Positions 17,419-25,826 of a DNA stretch of 64,000 bases are shown one piece after another. Below the pieces are notes generated by a model, which made no database searches, was not told where the DNA came from, and worked only from the letters and a program-made list of their open reading frames with translations. This DNA comes from RBG-16-64-13 sp963718375. Lineage in GTDB: Bacteria > Actinomycetota > Thermoleophilia > RBG-16-64-13. Position 1 is the stretch's first letter. Every line of letters begins with the position of its first letter. Location: NCBI GenBank assembly GCA_963718375.1, contig CAVQZD010000005.1, positions 496,001 through 560,000 on the forward strand, in the 5' to 3' direction. The position numbers and the translations under genes are program-made.

Positions 17419-17883
17419 TTACTCTACGACCACCTGGCTCGCGTCGGTGATGATGATCTCGTAGGAGCCGCTATCGAAGGCGTTCAGCACGACCGTACCG
17501 GTGACTGTGGCGGTCTTGCCTATCCAGCTGTTCAGCGTTTCCTCAGTAATGCCCGCGATGGGGATAGTGCCGTCCGGGTTGAGTTCGATAACGATGTTGA
17601 AATGGGGCTCCGTCTGCACACCGCCGACCCGGACCAGGATCTTGGTGACACCCTTCTCCTTGAACTTGTTGTCCACAGCAACCACCGGCCCGGTGACAGT
17701 GGCCTCCGAACCCTCGTAGTCAGAAGCCTCACTCCAGTCGACGGCAGCAGCAGCCGCCGCGGTCGTGGTGACCTGCTCCGCGGCCGTCGTAGCCGTAGTC
17801 TCTTCACTGGTGCCGCCGCACGCTGCAACGGCAAAGCCCATGATCAGCATCAGACCCAAGATCAAAGCGATTGTCTTCTTCAC
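17419..17883 (-). CDS. small lipoprotein with OB-like domain
   Basis: A 154-residue secreted lipoprotein: MKKTIALILGLMLIMGFAVAACGG is signal peptide plus lipobox with Cys22 (first 20 residues hydrophobic), then a Thr/Ala-rich linker. The remainder, with repeated GxTATVTGTVV-type strands (EATVTGPVVAVDN; GKTATVTGTVVLN), resembles an OB-fold domain as in tRNA_anti-like lipoproteins. It probably sits on the outer face of the membrane. Function unknown. It is followed by a strong terminator and preceded by a 64-bp gap to the metallo-hydrolase gene on the same strand. Confidence 0.75.
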   Translation of the reverse strand: MKKTIALILGLMLIMGFAVAACGGTSEETTATTAAEQVTTTAAAAAAVDWSEASDYEGSEATVTGPVVAVDNKFKEKGVTKILVRVGGVQTEPHFNIVIELNPDGTIPIAGITEETLNSWIGKTATVTGTVVLNAFDSGSYEIIITDASQVVVE

Positions 17884-17947
17884 TTTCGTTCTTCTCCTTC
17901 TGCGCTCTTGGCGCTCTGTACGGTGTTATTCAGTGTGTCCAAGGTGC

Positions 17948-19078
17948 TTAGAACTGGATGACGTCCCCTTCAAGAGGAGCAATGATCTGTCCCTTGTATC
18001 CGGCCGTCTTGTTGGCCTCGGTGACTGCGTCGTAGATGATGTCGCGGGCTTGCTCGAGCGTGTACTCGGACCCGATGTTCCCGTAGTGCTGCAGCACCAG
18101 CATCGGCACACCGAGTTCGGCGGCCAGCTCGACCACGACCGGCGCGTCGGTGTGGGAGTTCACAAGGTGGTCATAGAGGGCTTTCATCTGCCCACCCTCG
18201 GACGGATCAGCTATCTTCACAGCCCAGTCGCTCAGACCCACCTCATGAACGAGCGCAGTTGCACCCTTGGCCAACTCTCTGAACTGCGCCCGGAACTGCT
18301 CGTTCACCGCGGGCTCCCGGTTGGCATTGTTGTCGTTCCTGTCTCCGGAGAACACCACGGACTTGCCCTTGTTCGCACCTTCGAGGATGTCGAAGCGATA
18401 GGCGTAGGCGTCGGCTACGTCGACGTCATGGTCTACCCGGGTAGCCGTGACCTTGACGCGCTTGTCCTCAAACACCACCTGCAAGCCCGACTCGGGCAGG
18501 TCGACCTCGTTGACCTTGGGTATGAGCCAGGGAGTCCCCGGGTTCCGCGCCCAATTGTGAAGATCGTGACCGCCCGCTAGGCCGGCCATGAAGCCATCGG
18601 CAAGCGACTGGGTCCCGGGAGGTCCGTAGATGTCCAGGCTGGCCAGAGGACTCTCGACACCAGCAGCGTTCACATCTCTGGTCTGGTATCCACGTGCAAG
18701 AAACTCGGCCAGACCACCTGTGTGATCGAAATGCAGGTGCGTGACGAACAGCTCGTGCAGCTTCGAGAACCCTTGACCGAGATTGTAGAGCTCTTGAGGT
18801 GTCCCACCTCCGATGTCGACCATGTACATGAAGCTATCGACGAACAACACGAAGCCTGTGTTGTTCCTGTCCACCCAGTACTTCGGACCGGCGCCCAGCC
18901 CAAGGATGGCGATCCCATCCTGTATGACTTCAGCGCCGGGCGTCGTCACCTCGGTAGATGTCGTCTCGTCGCTCTCCCCGCCGCCGCACCCAACCACTGC
19001 AAAGGCCGACAAGCCAAGGACCAGTGCGAGCGCGAACGCGACAACGAGCGACTTATGCCAATGACCTCTTTTTGCCAC
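17948..19078 (-). CDS. secreted metallo-beta-lactamase-fold hydrolase lipoprotein
   Basis: A 376-residue protein with a lipoprotein signal (hydrophobic residues 11-28, lipobox VVGC with Cys31) and a Glu/Thr linker. The MBL zinc motif HxHxDH is THLHFDHTGG (His114, His116, Asp118, His119). Downstream metal ligands are likely in ATRVDHDVDVAD and VVFSGDRNDN. Substrate is unknown; lactonase or phosphodiesterase activities occur in related folds. The GTG start at 19078 has a strong GGAGGGG site. It faces the iclR gene across an inverted repeat, so the regulator probably controls it. Confidence 0.85.
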   Translation of the reverse strand: MAKRGHWHKSLVVAFALALVLGLSAFAVVGCGGGESDETTSTEVTTPGAEVIQDGIAILGLGAGPKYWVDRNNTGFVLFVDSFMYMVDIGGGTPQELYNLGQGFSKLHELFVTHLHFDHTGGLAEFLARGYQTRDVNAAGVESPLASLDIYGPPGTQSLADGFMAGLAGGHDLHNWARNPGTPWLIPKVNEVDLPESGLQVVFEDKRVKVTATRVDHDVDVADAYAYRFDILEGANKGKSVVFSGDRNDNNANREPAVNEQFRAQFRELAKGATALVHEVGLSDWAVKIADPSEGGQMKALYDHLVNSHTDAPVVVELAAELGVPMLVLQHYGNIGSEYTLEQARDIIYDAVTEANKTAGYKGQIIAPLEGDVIQF

Positions 19079-19108
19079 TACTCACCCCTCCTTCCCTTCT
19101 TGGGATGT

Positions 19109-19172
19109 TTGCACTATACGCACTATGTCTTGCGTATAGTGCAACGCTAACACTATACTAAGTGCGTGTCAA
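19109..19172. promoter_or_regulatory. palindromic operator and divergent promoters, MBL lipoprotein / iclR
   Basis: Arms TTGCACTATACGC (19109-19121) and GCGTATAGTGCAA (19132-19144) form a perfect 13-bp inverted repeat with a 10-base spacer. Further CACTAT copies occur at 19121 and 19151. A rightward promoter TTGCGT (19130-19135)-N18-TATACT (19154-19159) overlaps the right arm, which would let IclR repress its own gene. A leftward TTGACA at 19172-19167 may serve the MBL gene, but no good -10 box was found for it. Assignment of the operator to IclR is inferred from position. Confidence 0.65.
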
Positions 19173-19228
19173 CACATGTACAATCGAGCATCTACCACTG
19201 ATCGTCTGAAGCCACTGCACAAGAGGAT

Positions 19229-20050
19229 ATGGAAAAGGGACCGACAACTGAACGAGGCAAAGGCGGCGGTCCGTCGCCGATACAGGCCCTGTCGCGCGGG
19301 CTGGACATCTTGAGCCAATTCAGCGCCCGCGATCCTATTTTGAGTCTGGCCGAGTTGGGCCGGCGCACGGGACTGAATCCGGCTACCGTCTACCGCTACG
19401 TCAACACCCTCCAGGCCAAAGGCTACCTGACCCAAGACCCAGTCACCGGTCAGTATAGGGTCGGCCCGGCTTTCGCCATGTCCTTGTTCTCGCTTGGCGG
19501 GAACAGCGTCCTTATCCAGATCTTGGACGGTGACCTCAGCCGACTTGCCGAGGCGACAGGAGAGGGTGCTTCGCTATCAGTGCGCAGAGGTGATGAGGTG
19601 CTCAACGTGAACGTCATCCCTCCGTCCAGCGGATTCGGGCAAGTGATACCTGCGAATTCGGCTTGGCCCCTGGCCTCCACGTGGAGTGCGCAAGTCAGGG
19701 TCCATCTCGCCTACGCCGACGAAGAGACCCGAGCACGCGCGTTGGCCGTGCCTGCCGTCCGCTATACGGACAACACCGTGACCGACCACAAGCAGATGGA
19801 AGAGCTGCTGGACAAGACCAGGCGCGAGGGCATCGCTTATTCCTGCGAGGAGCGAGCCAAGGGTCGCGCAGCGGTCGCTGTGCCCGTCTTCTCCGCAGAC
19901 ACTCTGGTGGCCGTGCTCGGCCTTCATCTACCGCCCGAGCGGTTCGATGATGAGCATCTCGATCGATACGTGCCCAAGCTCCGCACGACAGCCGAGGCCA
20001 TGGGCGAACGCCTCGAGGCCAAGGCCACGCCACCGGTCACACAGGCCTGA
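19229..20050 (+). CDS. IclR-family transcriptional regulator
   Basis: A 273-residue regulator. Residues about 18-80 form the winged helix-turn-helix: IQALSRGLDILSQFSARDPI, then LSLAELGRRTGLNPATVYRY and YVNTLQAKGYLTQDP. The C-terminal effector domain carries GIAYSCEERAKGRAAVAVPV and VLGLHLPPERF, standard for the family. It is likely to sense a small organic acid or aromatic compound. It is divergent from the MBL lipoprotein gene, with the operator-like palindrome between them. Confidence 0.92.
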   Translation: MEKGPTTERGKGGGPSPIQALSRGLDILSQFSARDPILSLAELGRRTGLNPATVYRYVNTLQAKGYLTQDPVTGQYRVGPAFAMSLFSLGGNSVLIQILDGDLSRLAEATGEGASLSVRRGDEVLNVNVIPPSSGFGQVIPANSAWPLASTWSAQVRVHLAYADEETRARALAVPAVRYTDNTVTDHKQMEELLDKTRREGIAYSCEERAKGRAAVAVPVFSADTLVAVLGLHLPPERFDDEHLDRYVPKLRTTAEAMGERLEAKATPPVTQA

Positions 20051-20069
20051 GGCCGAGATAACCCCGAGA

Positions 20070-21602
20070 CTATACGTCCGCTGGCACTGCTGGACCTTCG
20101 TATTGCACGGCCAAGAGGGCTGCGTCGTCATCAAGGCGGCCGCGCGAAAAACGGAGGGCTTCCTCAAGTAGGAAGGCGGGCAACTCTTCTACACTCGTGC
20201 CCGAGGCCTTGGCGAGAGCGCTCCGAAGACCGTCTTCACCGAAGAGCCGACCCCGGCGGCGGACCTCAGTGATGCCGTCGGTATAGAGCACCAGAACCGA
20301 CCCCGGGGACAACAGTGCTTCTGTGTCGGCGTACTGAGCATCAACCGTGACACCCAGAGGCAGTCCGAAGGATCCGACATCCAGCGGACTTCCGTCCGAA
20401 GCGAGCAATGGCGGCGGATGGCCGGCCGAAGAGTGACTGAGCACCCCGGTCTCCGGGTCGAGAAACGCCAAGAACACAGTCACAAAGCCGGGCAGACTGC
20501 TCTCCACAAGCAGCCGGTTAGCATCGCGAAGCACATGGTGGGGGCGGCTGGACTGGTGCGCGAAGGCGTTGACAGTGTCCTTGACGAGAGTCGAGGTGCG
20601 TGCCGCTTCGATACCGTGCCCGGACACATCCCCGATGAGCAGTCCGATCCGGCCCGCCTTGGCCGGAAACACGTTGTAGAAGTCCCCGCCCACAAGAGCC
20701 TTGCTGGTGGCCGAACGGTAGAGGTGGCTGAAGCGCACCCCGGGGAGCTCCTGTGGGACGTGTATCAGGCTGGTCTGAAGCCGTTCGAAGAGGGAGCTGC
20801 GCTCCGTGAGTAGCCGGGCCGTTTCGCGCTGGGCCTTCTTGCGCTCCGCGACTTCGTCCTCCAACTCGGCCTTCGTTGCCGTGACGTTCTTCAAATCGGT
20901 GGTCATGGTGTTGAACGCAGCGGAGAGATCGCCTATCTCGTCGCTGCGCTCGACAGATATCAAGTGGTCCAGATCCCCGCGGCCTACGCTCTCAGCCCCA
21001 GCACGAAGGACCCCGAGCCCGGCGATAGTCCGCCTGTACATGAAGGCGTACGCGACGAGGAAGACTACTCCGAACACCCCGATCATGGCGAACCCCATCA
21101 CAGTGCTGATACTGGTCGCCCGTTGGGCTCGGCGCTCCAAGCGATCCTCGAGTAGCCCGGCGTCGAATGCGATCTGTCGATTCTGCACCTCCAGGCGGCT
21201 CCACGAGACCCGTTGAAAGGCCTGATTCACAGGGGCGCCATCTCCGGCGCCCACAGTCGCCACCACGTCGGCGAACACCGCCTGGAGCCGCGCAGCATCG
21301 CGTCGAAGGCTCACGATTATCACCGAATCGTCGGTCTCCAGAGCCTCAAGGCGCTCCAGATCGTCTGATAGCGATGCGAAGACCGCATCCCAGCGAGCCT
21401 TCTGTGTCTCTTCCTGATACAGCAGATAGTTGCCAGATAGGTAGGCGAGATCTTGCGCCTCATCCTGAACCATGGTGGAGACATCGTGCTGGGCTCCGAG
21501 CCGCGTCACCTGCACTCGGGTCGCCGCACCCAGCCCTATCGTGGCCACCAGCACCACGAGTAGGAGGCATCCAACGACAATGAACTGGGTCCTGAGCCTC
21601 AC
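20070..21602 (-). CDS. membrane HAMP-SpoIIE serine phosphatase
   Basis: A 510-residue sensor phosphatase. A membrane helix at about residues 7-27 and a second at 168-188 (GFAMIGVFGVVFLVAYAFMY) bracket an extracytoplasmic helical domain of about 140 residues. A HAMP domain follows (GRGDLDHLISVERSDEIGDL), then a coiled coil and a PP2C/SpoIIE domain with GGDFYNVF and GDVSGHGIEAA holding the metal-binding Asp residues. Such enzymes dephosphorylate anti-sigma-factor antagonists; no such partner is nearby. It starts with GTG overlapping the stop of the solute-binding gene (GTGA), suggesting that the binding protein supplies its input. Confidence 0.9.
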   Translation of the reverse strand: MRLRTQFIVVGCLLLVVLVATIGLGAATRVQVTRLGAQHDVSTMVQDEAQDLAYLSGNYLLYQEETQKARWDAVFASLSDDLERLEALETDDSVIIVSLRRDAARLQAVFADVVATVGAGDGAPVNQAFQRVSWSRLEVQNRQIAFDAGLLEDRLERRAQRATSISTVMGFAMIGVFGVVFLVAYAFMYRRTIAGLGVLRAGAESVGRGDLDHLISVERSDEIGDLSAAFNTMTTDLKNVTATKAELEDEVAERKKAQRETARLLTERSSLFERLQTSLIHVPQELPGVRFSHLYRSATSKALVGGDFYNVFPAKAGRIGLLIGDVSGHGIEAARTSTLVKDTVNAFAHQSSRPHHVLRDANRLLVESSLPGFVTVFLAFLDPETGVLSHSSAGHPPPLLASDGSPLDVGSFGLPLGVTVDAQYADTEALLSPGSVLVLYTDGITEVRRRGRLFGEDGLRSALAKASGTSVEELPAFLLEEALRFSRGRLDDDAALLAVQYEGPAVPADV

Positions 21603-22615
21603 TTGGCAGACGAACGGATGATATTCACGACCTCCGGGCGCACGTCCTCGAGCCCAGCCACCCAGAGGTAATCCAGAAAGTCAGGCACTGTGGTCTCGGC
21701 AGCGAACCCGTTCGCCATGAGCCAGCGCGCTTCGTCTTCCATGGCAGCGATCAGTGCCTGGTCGAGAACAAGGGAGAATTGGCTGCGCTCCCACACCTCC
21801 GGCATCGATGCAGGGTCCAGGTCGAGCGCCTTCTGTACGATAGCTTGCGCCTCTGCGGGGTGCTGGACGGCATAGTCCTCAGCCTGTGCCAGCGCCCTAA
21901 GGAATCTCTTCGCTACGTCAGGCTGCGTCGCCAGCCACTCGGCCGTAGCTACTGCCATGCCATACAGGGGCTGACCGCTGTGTGCCGACCACACTACCGC
22001 ATTCTCGCCAAGGCGCTCACCGGCCTGGGTGGCGTAGGGCTCGGCGGTAGAGACCGCATCGACGCTGCCCTCTGCGACGGCCTCCACCCATTCCGCGGGC
22101 GTCTTAAGGTCGACCAGAGTCACGTCCTGAATACTCAGGCCGTGGATCTCCAGAAACCGCCCAAGAAAGAACTCCGCTGCCGTACCGCGAGTGGTGCCGA
22201 CCTTCTTGCCCTTGAGGTCGGCGCCCTCAGCGATGCCACGATCCTTACGCGCCACGATCTTGATGTTCTCGCTTCTGGCCATGCTCGCGAGCACCCGGAC
22301 CTTGCTGCCCTCAAGTATCCTCGATACCACTGGGAGTTCTCCGATGCCCACTGCGACGTCGGACTCTCCACTCAGCATCGCATCCACCGCCTGTGCGCCG
22401 GTATCGAACTTGTGAAAGACCGAAGACAATCCGTTCTCACTGAAGTAGCCCTGATCCTCCGCTATCCACACCAGTGCAGTAGGCTCAAAAGGCGAGTAGG
22501 AGATATCGATAGTGACCGGCTCGGATGAGCATCCCGGCAGGCCGATACCGACAGCTGCCAACACTGAGGCGGCGGCGATAAGCATGCGTAAGCGAAGCTG
22601 CGGTCGCCCTCTCAA
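21599..22615 (-). CDS. NMT1/SsuA-like solute-binding lipoprotein
   Basis: A 338-residue lipoprotein with the start placed at a TTG (22615) that has GGGGGAG upstream; longer readings would include about 70 residues with no signal sequence. LIAAASVLAAVGIGLPGC is signal peptide plus lipobox. The mature part matches nitrate/sulfonate/taurine/thiamine-precursor binding proteins: ALVWIAEDQGYFSENGL, QAVDAMLSGESDVAVG, GKKVGTTRGTAAEFFLGRFL. There is no transporter gene; instead the next gene is a membrane phosphatase coupled by a four-base overlap. It may be a sensing component rather than an importer subunit. Confidence 0.82.
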   Translation of the reverse strand: MRGRPQLRLRMLIAAASVLAAVGIGLPGCSSEPVTIDISYSPFEPTALVWIAEDQGYFSENGLSSVFHKFDTGAQAVDAMLSGESDVAVGIGELPVVSRILEGSKVRVLASMARSENIKIVARKDRGIAEGADLKGKKVGTTRGTAAEFFLGRFLEIHGLSIQDVTLVDLKTPAEWVEAVAEGSVDAVSTAEPYATQAGERLGENAVVWSAHSGQPLYGMAVATAEWLATQPDVAKRFLRALAQAEDYAVQHPAEAQAIVQKALDLDPASMPEVWERSQFSLVLDQALIAAMEDEARWLMANGFAAETTVPDFLDYLWVAGLEDVRPEVVNIIRSSAK

Positions 22616-22851
22616 GCTCGCTCCCCCTGTCCCTCGTGCCAGGAATACTTCCGCGCCGCAATTATAATGATATATGCGGGATTTCGAAAGATATGGGCGC
22701 TCGCTCTGCCCGACAAGAGCGCTGGCGCCACGGCCGACTTTACCGCCGGAGCATTCAATACTACAATTTTGGGAGTGTAAGTGAATCATCACTCGCCCTC
22801 GCCACACTCGTGTGCTCCCTGGACGAACCAACGCAAAGGGAAGGGGTCCCG
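22616..22851. promoter_or_regulatory. AT-richer divergent intergenic region
   Basis: About 235 bp separate the solute-binding gene (left) from the small lipoprotein gene (right). A short AT-rich island with TTATAAT around 22662-22669 lies within otherwise GC-rich sequence and probably contains promoters for both. No defined -35/-10 pair, operator or RNA structure could be assigned. Confidence 0.3.
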
Positions 22852-23145
22852 GTGAAACACATCCAAACCCGCTCGGCCATCGCTGTCTTCGTGGGTCTTC
22901 TGGTACTTTCGGCGCTCGTCATCACCTCCTGCGGAGAGGCCACAGAAGACACGGCCTCCACCGCGCTTGAGACCACCACCACAGTTGTCGCCACCGACTC
23001 CAGCAACACCGACGCTAGCAAAACCGACGCTAGCGCGACAACCCCCACCACGGTGGGCTCGGACCTGCAAATCGCGCCCCAACCTACGTTTGAACTGGTA
23101 ACCACAACACTCACGTACCAGGTAGCCCCCACATTCGGCTTCTAG
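22852..23145 (+). CDS. small Thr/Ser-rich lipoprotein, 97 residues
   Basis: The GTG at 22852 follows GGGAAGGGG and opens a lipoprotein: basic start, hydrophobic stretch AIAVFVGLLVLSALVIT, lipobox VITSC. The mature chain of about 70 residues is low-complexity (Thr, Ser, Ala, Asp with a TDAS repeat) and ends in a Tyr/Phe-containing segment. It may simply be a surface-exposed unstructured protein. A longer frame from 22636 lacks a ribosome site and signal sequence. A strong hairpin follows its stop. Confidence 0.6.
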   Translation: MKHIQTRSAIAVFVGLLVLSALVITSCGEATEDTASTALETTTTVVATDSSNTDASKTDASATTPTTVGSDLQIAPQPTFELVTTTLTYQVAPTFGF

Positions 23146-23201
23146 GTGGCCCCTACAACTGCGCGCTGATTGCCAGGCGAGACTCGGTCGCCGATAGCGA
23201 A

Positions 23202-23233
23202 CCGGCGCCGCGACCTTTCGGTCGCGGCGCCGG
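23202..23233. terminator. bidirectional terminator hairpin
   Basis: A perfect 14-bp GC-rich stem with TTTC loop lies between the convergent small-lipoprotein and scoB genes. It is followed by TAGTCTT on the right side only. Its position between convergent stops makes a shared terminator likely. Confidence 0.65.
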
Positions 23234-23277
23234 TAGTCTTGCTGGCCATCGGGGCGGGCGAAGAGCCGCTCCAGACC

Positions 23278-23934
23278 CTAGACCTCGATGGTCTTCAACT
23301 CCGGGCTCACGATCAGCTTCGGCTCGGTCAGCTTCTGCACGTCCTCGGCGGTCATGCCGGGGGCGACTTCCCTCAGCAACAGGCCCTCGGCGGTGACCTG
23401 GATGACCGCCTGGTTGGTGACGATGAGGTTCACGCAGTTCATGCCGGTCAGCGGGTACGTGCACTCTGTGCGGATCTTCGGGGTCCCGTCCTTGGCGTTG
23501 TGGTCCATCATGATGATGACGTGCTTGGCGCCCTGGACGATGTCGCCTGCGCCGCCCATGCCCTTGATCATCTTGCCAGGGATCATCCAGTTGGCCAGGT
23601 CGCCCTTCTCTGAGACCTCGATCGCTCCCAGCACAGTAGCGTCCAGGTGGCCGCCCCGCACCATGCCGAACGAATCGGCGTTGGAGAAGTAGCTACAGCC
23701 GGGCAACTCGGTGATCGTCTCCTTGCCCGCGTTGATGAGATCGGGATCCTCTTCGCCTTCGTACGGATACGGTCCGGCGCCCAGGATTCCGTTCTCGGAG
23801 TGCAGCAACACATCCTTACCCTCGGGCAGGTAGTTGCTCACCAGGGTCGGCTGGCCGATGCCCAGGTTGATGTAGTAGCCGTCCTCGAACTCGGCCGCGA
23901 CGCGCTTGGCCTGTTCCTCTTTAGTTAGTGCCAT
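23278..23934 (-). CDS. scoB: 3-oxoacid CoA-transferase subunit B
   Basis: A 218-residue family I CoA-transferase beta subunit. NLGIGQPTLVSNYL starts the fold, and LLHSENGILGAGP carries the catalytic Glu that forms the glutamyl-CoA thioester. GGHLDATVLGAIEVSEKGDLANW and KGMGGAGDIV are also typical of ScoB/AtoA. With ScoA it moves CoA between succinyl-CoA or acetyl-CoA and a 3-oxoacid. The second of two adjacent ATGs (23934) has the better spacing from GGAGG. ScoA lies upstream with a 49-bp gap. Confidence 0.92.
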   Translation of the reverse strand: MALTKEEQAKRVAAEFEDGYYINLGIGQPTLVSNYLPEGKDVLLHSENGILGAGPYPYEGEEDPDLINAGKETITELPGCSYFSNADSFGMVRGGHLDATVLGAIEVSEKGDLANWMIPGKMIKGMGGAGDIVQGAKHVIIMMDHNAKDGTPKIRTECTYPLTGMNCVNLIVTNQAVIQVTAEGLLLREVAPGMTAEDVQKLTEPKLIVSPELKTIEV

Positions 23935-23983
23935 CATCGCCTCCTAGAGATATCTGATCGGTCGTCGCTTTGGGCCGTCAGGC

Positions 23984-24682
23984 CTACGGCTTCGGCCGGG
24001 TGGTGGTCTTCTCGATCCACTTCTCGTAGTGCTCACCCTTGATGATGCGGTCTACGTAGATGCCGGGAGTGTGGATCTCGTCCGGACCGAGCTCGCCCAC
24101 TTCCACCAGATTCTCCACTTCGGCGATGCAGATCTTGCCGGCAGTGGCGCAAAGCGGGTTGAAATTGCGGGCGGTCTTGCGATAGACCAAGTTGCCCAGG
24201 CGGTCGCCCTTCCAGGCGTTCACGATGGCGAAGTCGGCGGTGAGCCCGAGCTCCATGAGGTACTTGCGGCCGTTGAATTCACGCACTTCCTTGCCCTTCG
24301 CCAGGTCGGTACCCACGGCGCTCGGGGTGAAGAAGGCGGGGATACCGGCGCCGCCGCAGCGGATGCGCTCGGCCAGCGTGCCCTGCGGCACCAGTTCGAC
24401 CTCGAGTTGGCCGCTGAGGAACTGCTGCTCGAAGTTCTTGTTCTCGCCCACGTAGCTCGAGGTCATCTTCTTGACCTGGCCCGCCTGCAGCAGCACACCG
24501 AGTCCGTACTCGTCGGTGCCGCAGTTGTTGCTGATGATGGAGAGATTCTTGATGCCCTTCTCATGGATCGCGCGGATCAGGTTCTCCGGGTTACCACAGA
24601 GACCAAACCCACCAGCCAGGATCGAAGCGCCGTCCTCGATATCGAAGATGGCTTCTTCGGCACTCGGGAACACCTTGTTCAT
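23984..24682 (-). CDS. scoA: 3-oxoacid CoA-transferase subunit A
   Basis: A 232-residue alpha subunit. SILAGGFGLCGNPENLIRAI is the GGFG oxyanion/CoA loop, followed by LSIISNNCGTDEYGLGVLLQ, VPQGTLAERIRCGGAGIPAF, and TADFAIVNAWKGDRLGNLVY near the end, all standard for ScoA/AtoD. The ATG at 24682 is chosen because the family starts with this segment; upstream in-frame sequence overlaps the promoter region. It forms an operon with scoB and is divergent from the dehydratase-like operon, which suggests related metabolism. Confidence 0.93.
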   Translation of the reverse strand: MNKVFPSAEEAIFDIEDGASILAGGFGLCGNPENLIRAIHEKGIKNLSIISNNCGTDEYGLGVLLQAGQVKKMTSSYVGENKNFEQQFLSGQLEVELVPQGTLAERIRCGGAGIPAFFTPSAVGTDLAKGKEVREFNGRKYLMELGLTADFAIVNAWKGDRLGNLVYRKTARNFNPLCATAGKICIAEVENLVEVGELGPDEIHTPGIYVDRIIKGEHYEKWIEKTTTRPKP

Positions 24683-24723
24683 CGCGTGTCGCCTCCAGGG
24701 GACTGTCGCAGCTCGGCGGTGAA

Positions 24724-24744
24724 TATTCTGGTATGAGAATACCA
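24724..24744. promoter_or_regulatory. small inverted repeat in scoA / dehydratase divergent region
   Basis: TGGTAT-GAGA-ATACCA (24729-24744) overlaps a second inverted pair TATTCT/AGAATA (24724-24741), 42 bases upstream of scoA. It is the only AT-rich spot in the 170-bp divergent region and could be an operator or promoter element. No regulator gene is adjacent. Confidence 0.35.
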
Positions 24745-24852
24745 CGCATGGCACGCGGCGCCGGACGGTCGTCGCTTGACCTGGCCCAGCCCGCCGCTGC
24801 GCCTCGGGGCTTGCATTAGCAGCCTCCGAGCCATACCCTGACACAGAACCTA

Positions 24853-25821
24853 ATGCCAGACTGCTACTACACCTGCAACCTCCTGCCGCTAGACTTGGTG
24901 GCCCGTGCGGGTTATACGCCGCGCTGGCTCGGCGGCAGTCTGCGGGAGGCCGGCGCTACTGCCCGGCGTGACGCGCTCAGCGTCCATCCGATGACCTGCC
25001 CCTACGTGACCAAGCTGGTCGCCGCCGCAGAACACCTGCTGAACGGCGGCGCGGAGCCGTCGAGCGCCGACTGCGTCGTGGTACCGGGGGGCTGTGACGC
25101 AGCAAGGCGGATGGGCGATCTGCTCACCGCCACCTATCCCGACCGGGTCTACATGCTGCACCTGCCTCGTTCCGCTAACGACGGGGCCTTGGAGCGGCTG
25201 GCAGCCGACCTCGAGCGACTCGATGGCTGGCTGCGCGACCGCCTGCCCAGCGACGCCTCCGCATCGACCGAGCCCCACAGCGCGACTCCCGCCTCGGCCG
25301 AACCACCTGCCGTCGATTACCCGAGACCGCCCCGTCCCGGAGGCGTGTTCGTGGTCAGCGGTCCACTGACAGACGACTCGCTGCTCAGTCTCATCGACAG
25401 ATTGGGCGCCCACGTCTCGGGACTGGAGTCTTGCACGTCGCCCGACCGCTGGCGGCCCTTGGCGCCTGACACTACCGAGGACGCATCCGGCTGCGCACAG
25501 CTTGCCGAACGGGTGTTCGCCGCCGGCGTGTGTCCTCGCCGCTCGACCGCGGAGCGCCGCGCCTACATGGAGACGCGCCTGCAAGAGACCGAGCCCACGT
25601 CCGTCATCTACGCCCGCCAGAGCTTCTGCGACCCGGGCGCATACGACGCGCTGCTGGTGGGTGGCTTGGCTCGCGAGCGCGGGCTCCCGTTCTTGGAGAT
25701 CGAGGTGGACTTTCCCTTCGACGCCAACGGGCCGCTGCGCGTGCGGGTAGAGGCCTTCCTGGAGGCCCAACTCATGGATGAAGACCTCCTGGATGCCGAC
25801 GACCTGTTCGCCGAGGTCTGA
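24853..25821 (+). CDS. 2-hydroxyacyl-CoA dehydratase-family Fe-S subunit (smaller)
   Basis: A 322-residue protein of the HgdB/BcrC-like superfamily that binds a [4Fe-4S] cluster. It opens CYYTCNLLPLDLVARAGYTP (Cys4, Cys8), and further cysteines lie at MTCPYVTK (about 49), SADCVVVPGGCDAARR (74, 81) and in the C-terminal half (CSYNR-like region replaced by QSFCDPGAYDALLVGGLA). Length is short for the family. It is followed after five bases by a second family member, so a heterodimer is likely. No ATP-dependent activase gene is present. Whether the substrate is an acyl-CoA or a small molecule, as for double-cubane proteins, is unknown. Confidence 0.75.
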   Translation: MPDCYYTCNLLPLDLVARAGYTPRWLGGSLREAGATARRDALSVHPMTCPYVTKLVAAAEHLLNGGAEPSSADCVVVPGGCDAARRMGDLLTATYPDRVYMLHLPRSANDGALERLAADLERLDGWLRDRLPSDASASTEPHSATPASAEPPAVDYPRPPRPGGVFVVSGPLTDDSLLSLIDRLGAHVSGLESCTSPDRWRPLAPDTTEDASGCAQLAERVFAAGVCPRRSTAERRAYMETRLQETEPTSVIYARQSFCDPGAYDALLVGGLARERGLPFLEIEVDFPFDANGPLRVRVEAFLEAQLMDEDLLDADDLFAEV

Positions 25822-25826
25822 CGGGC

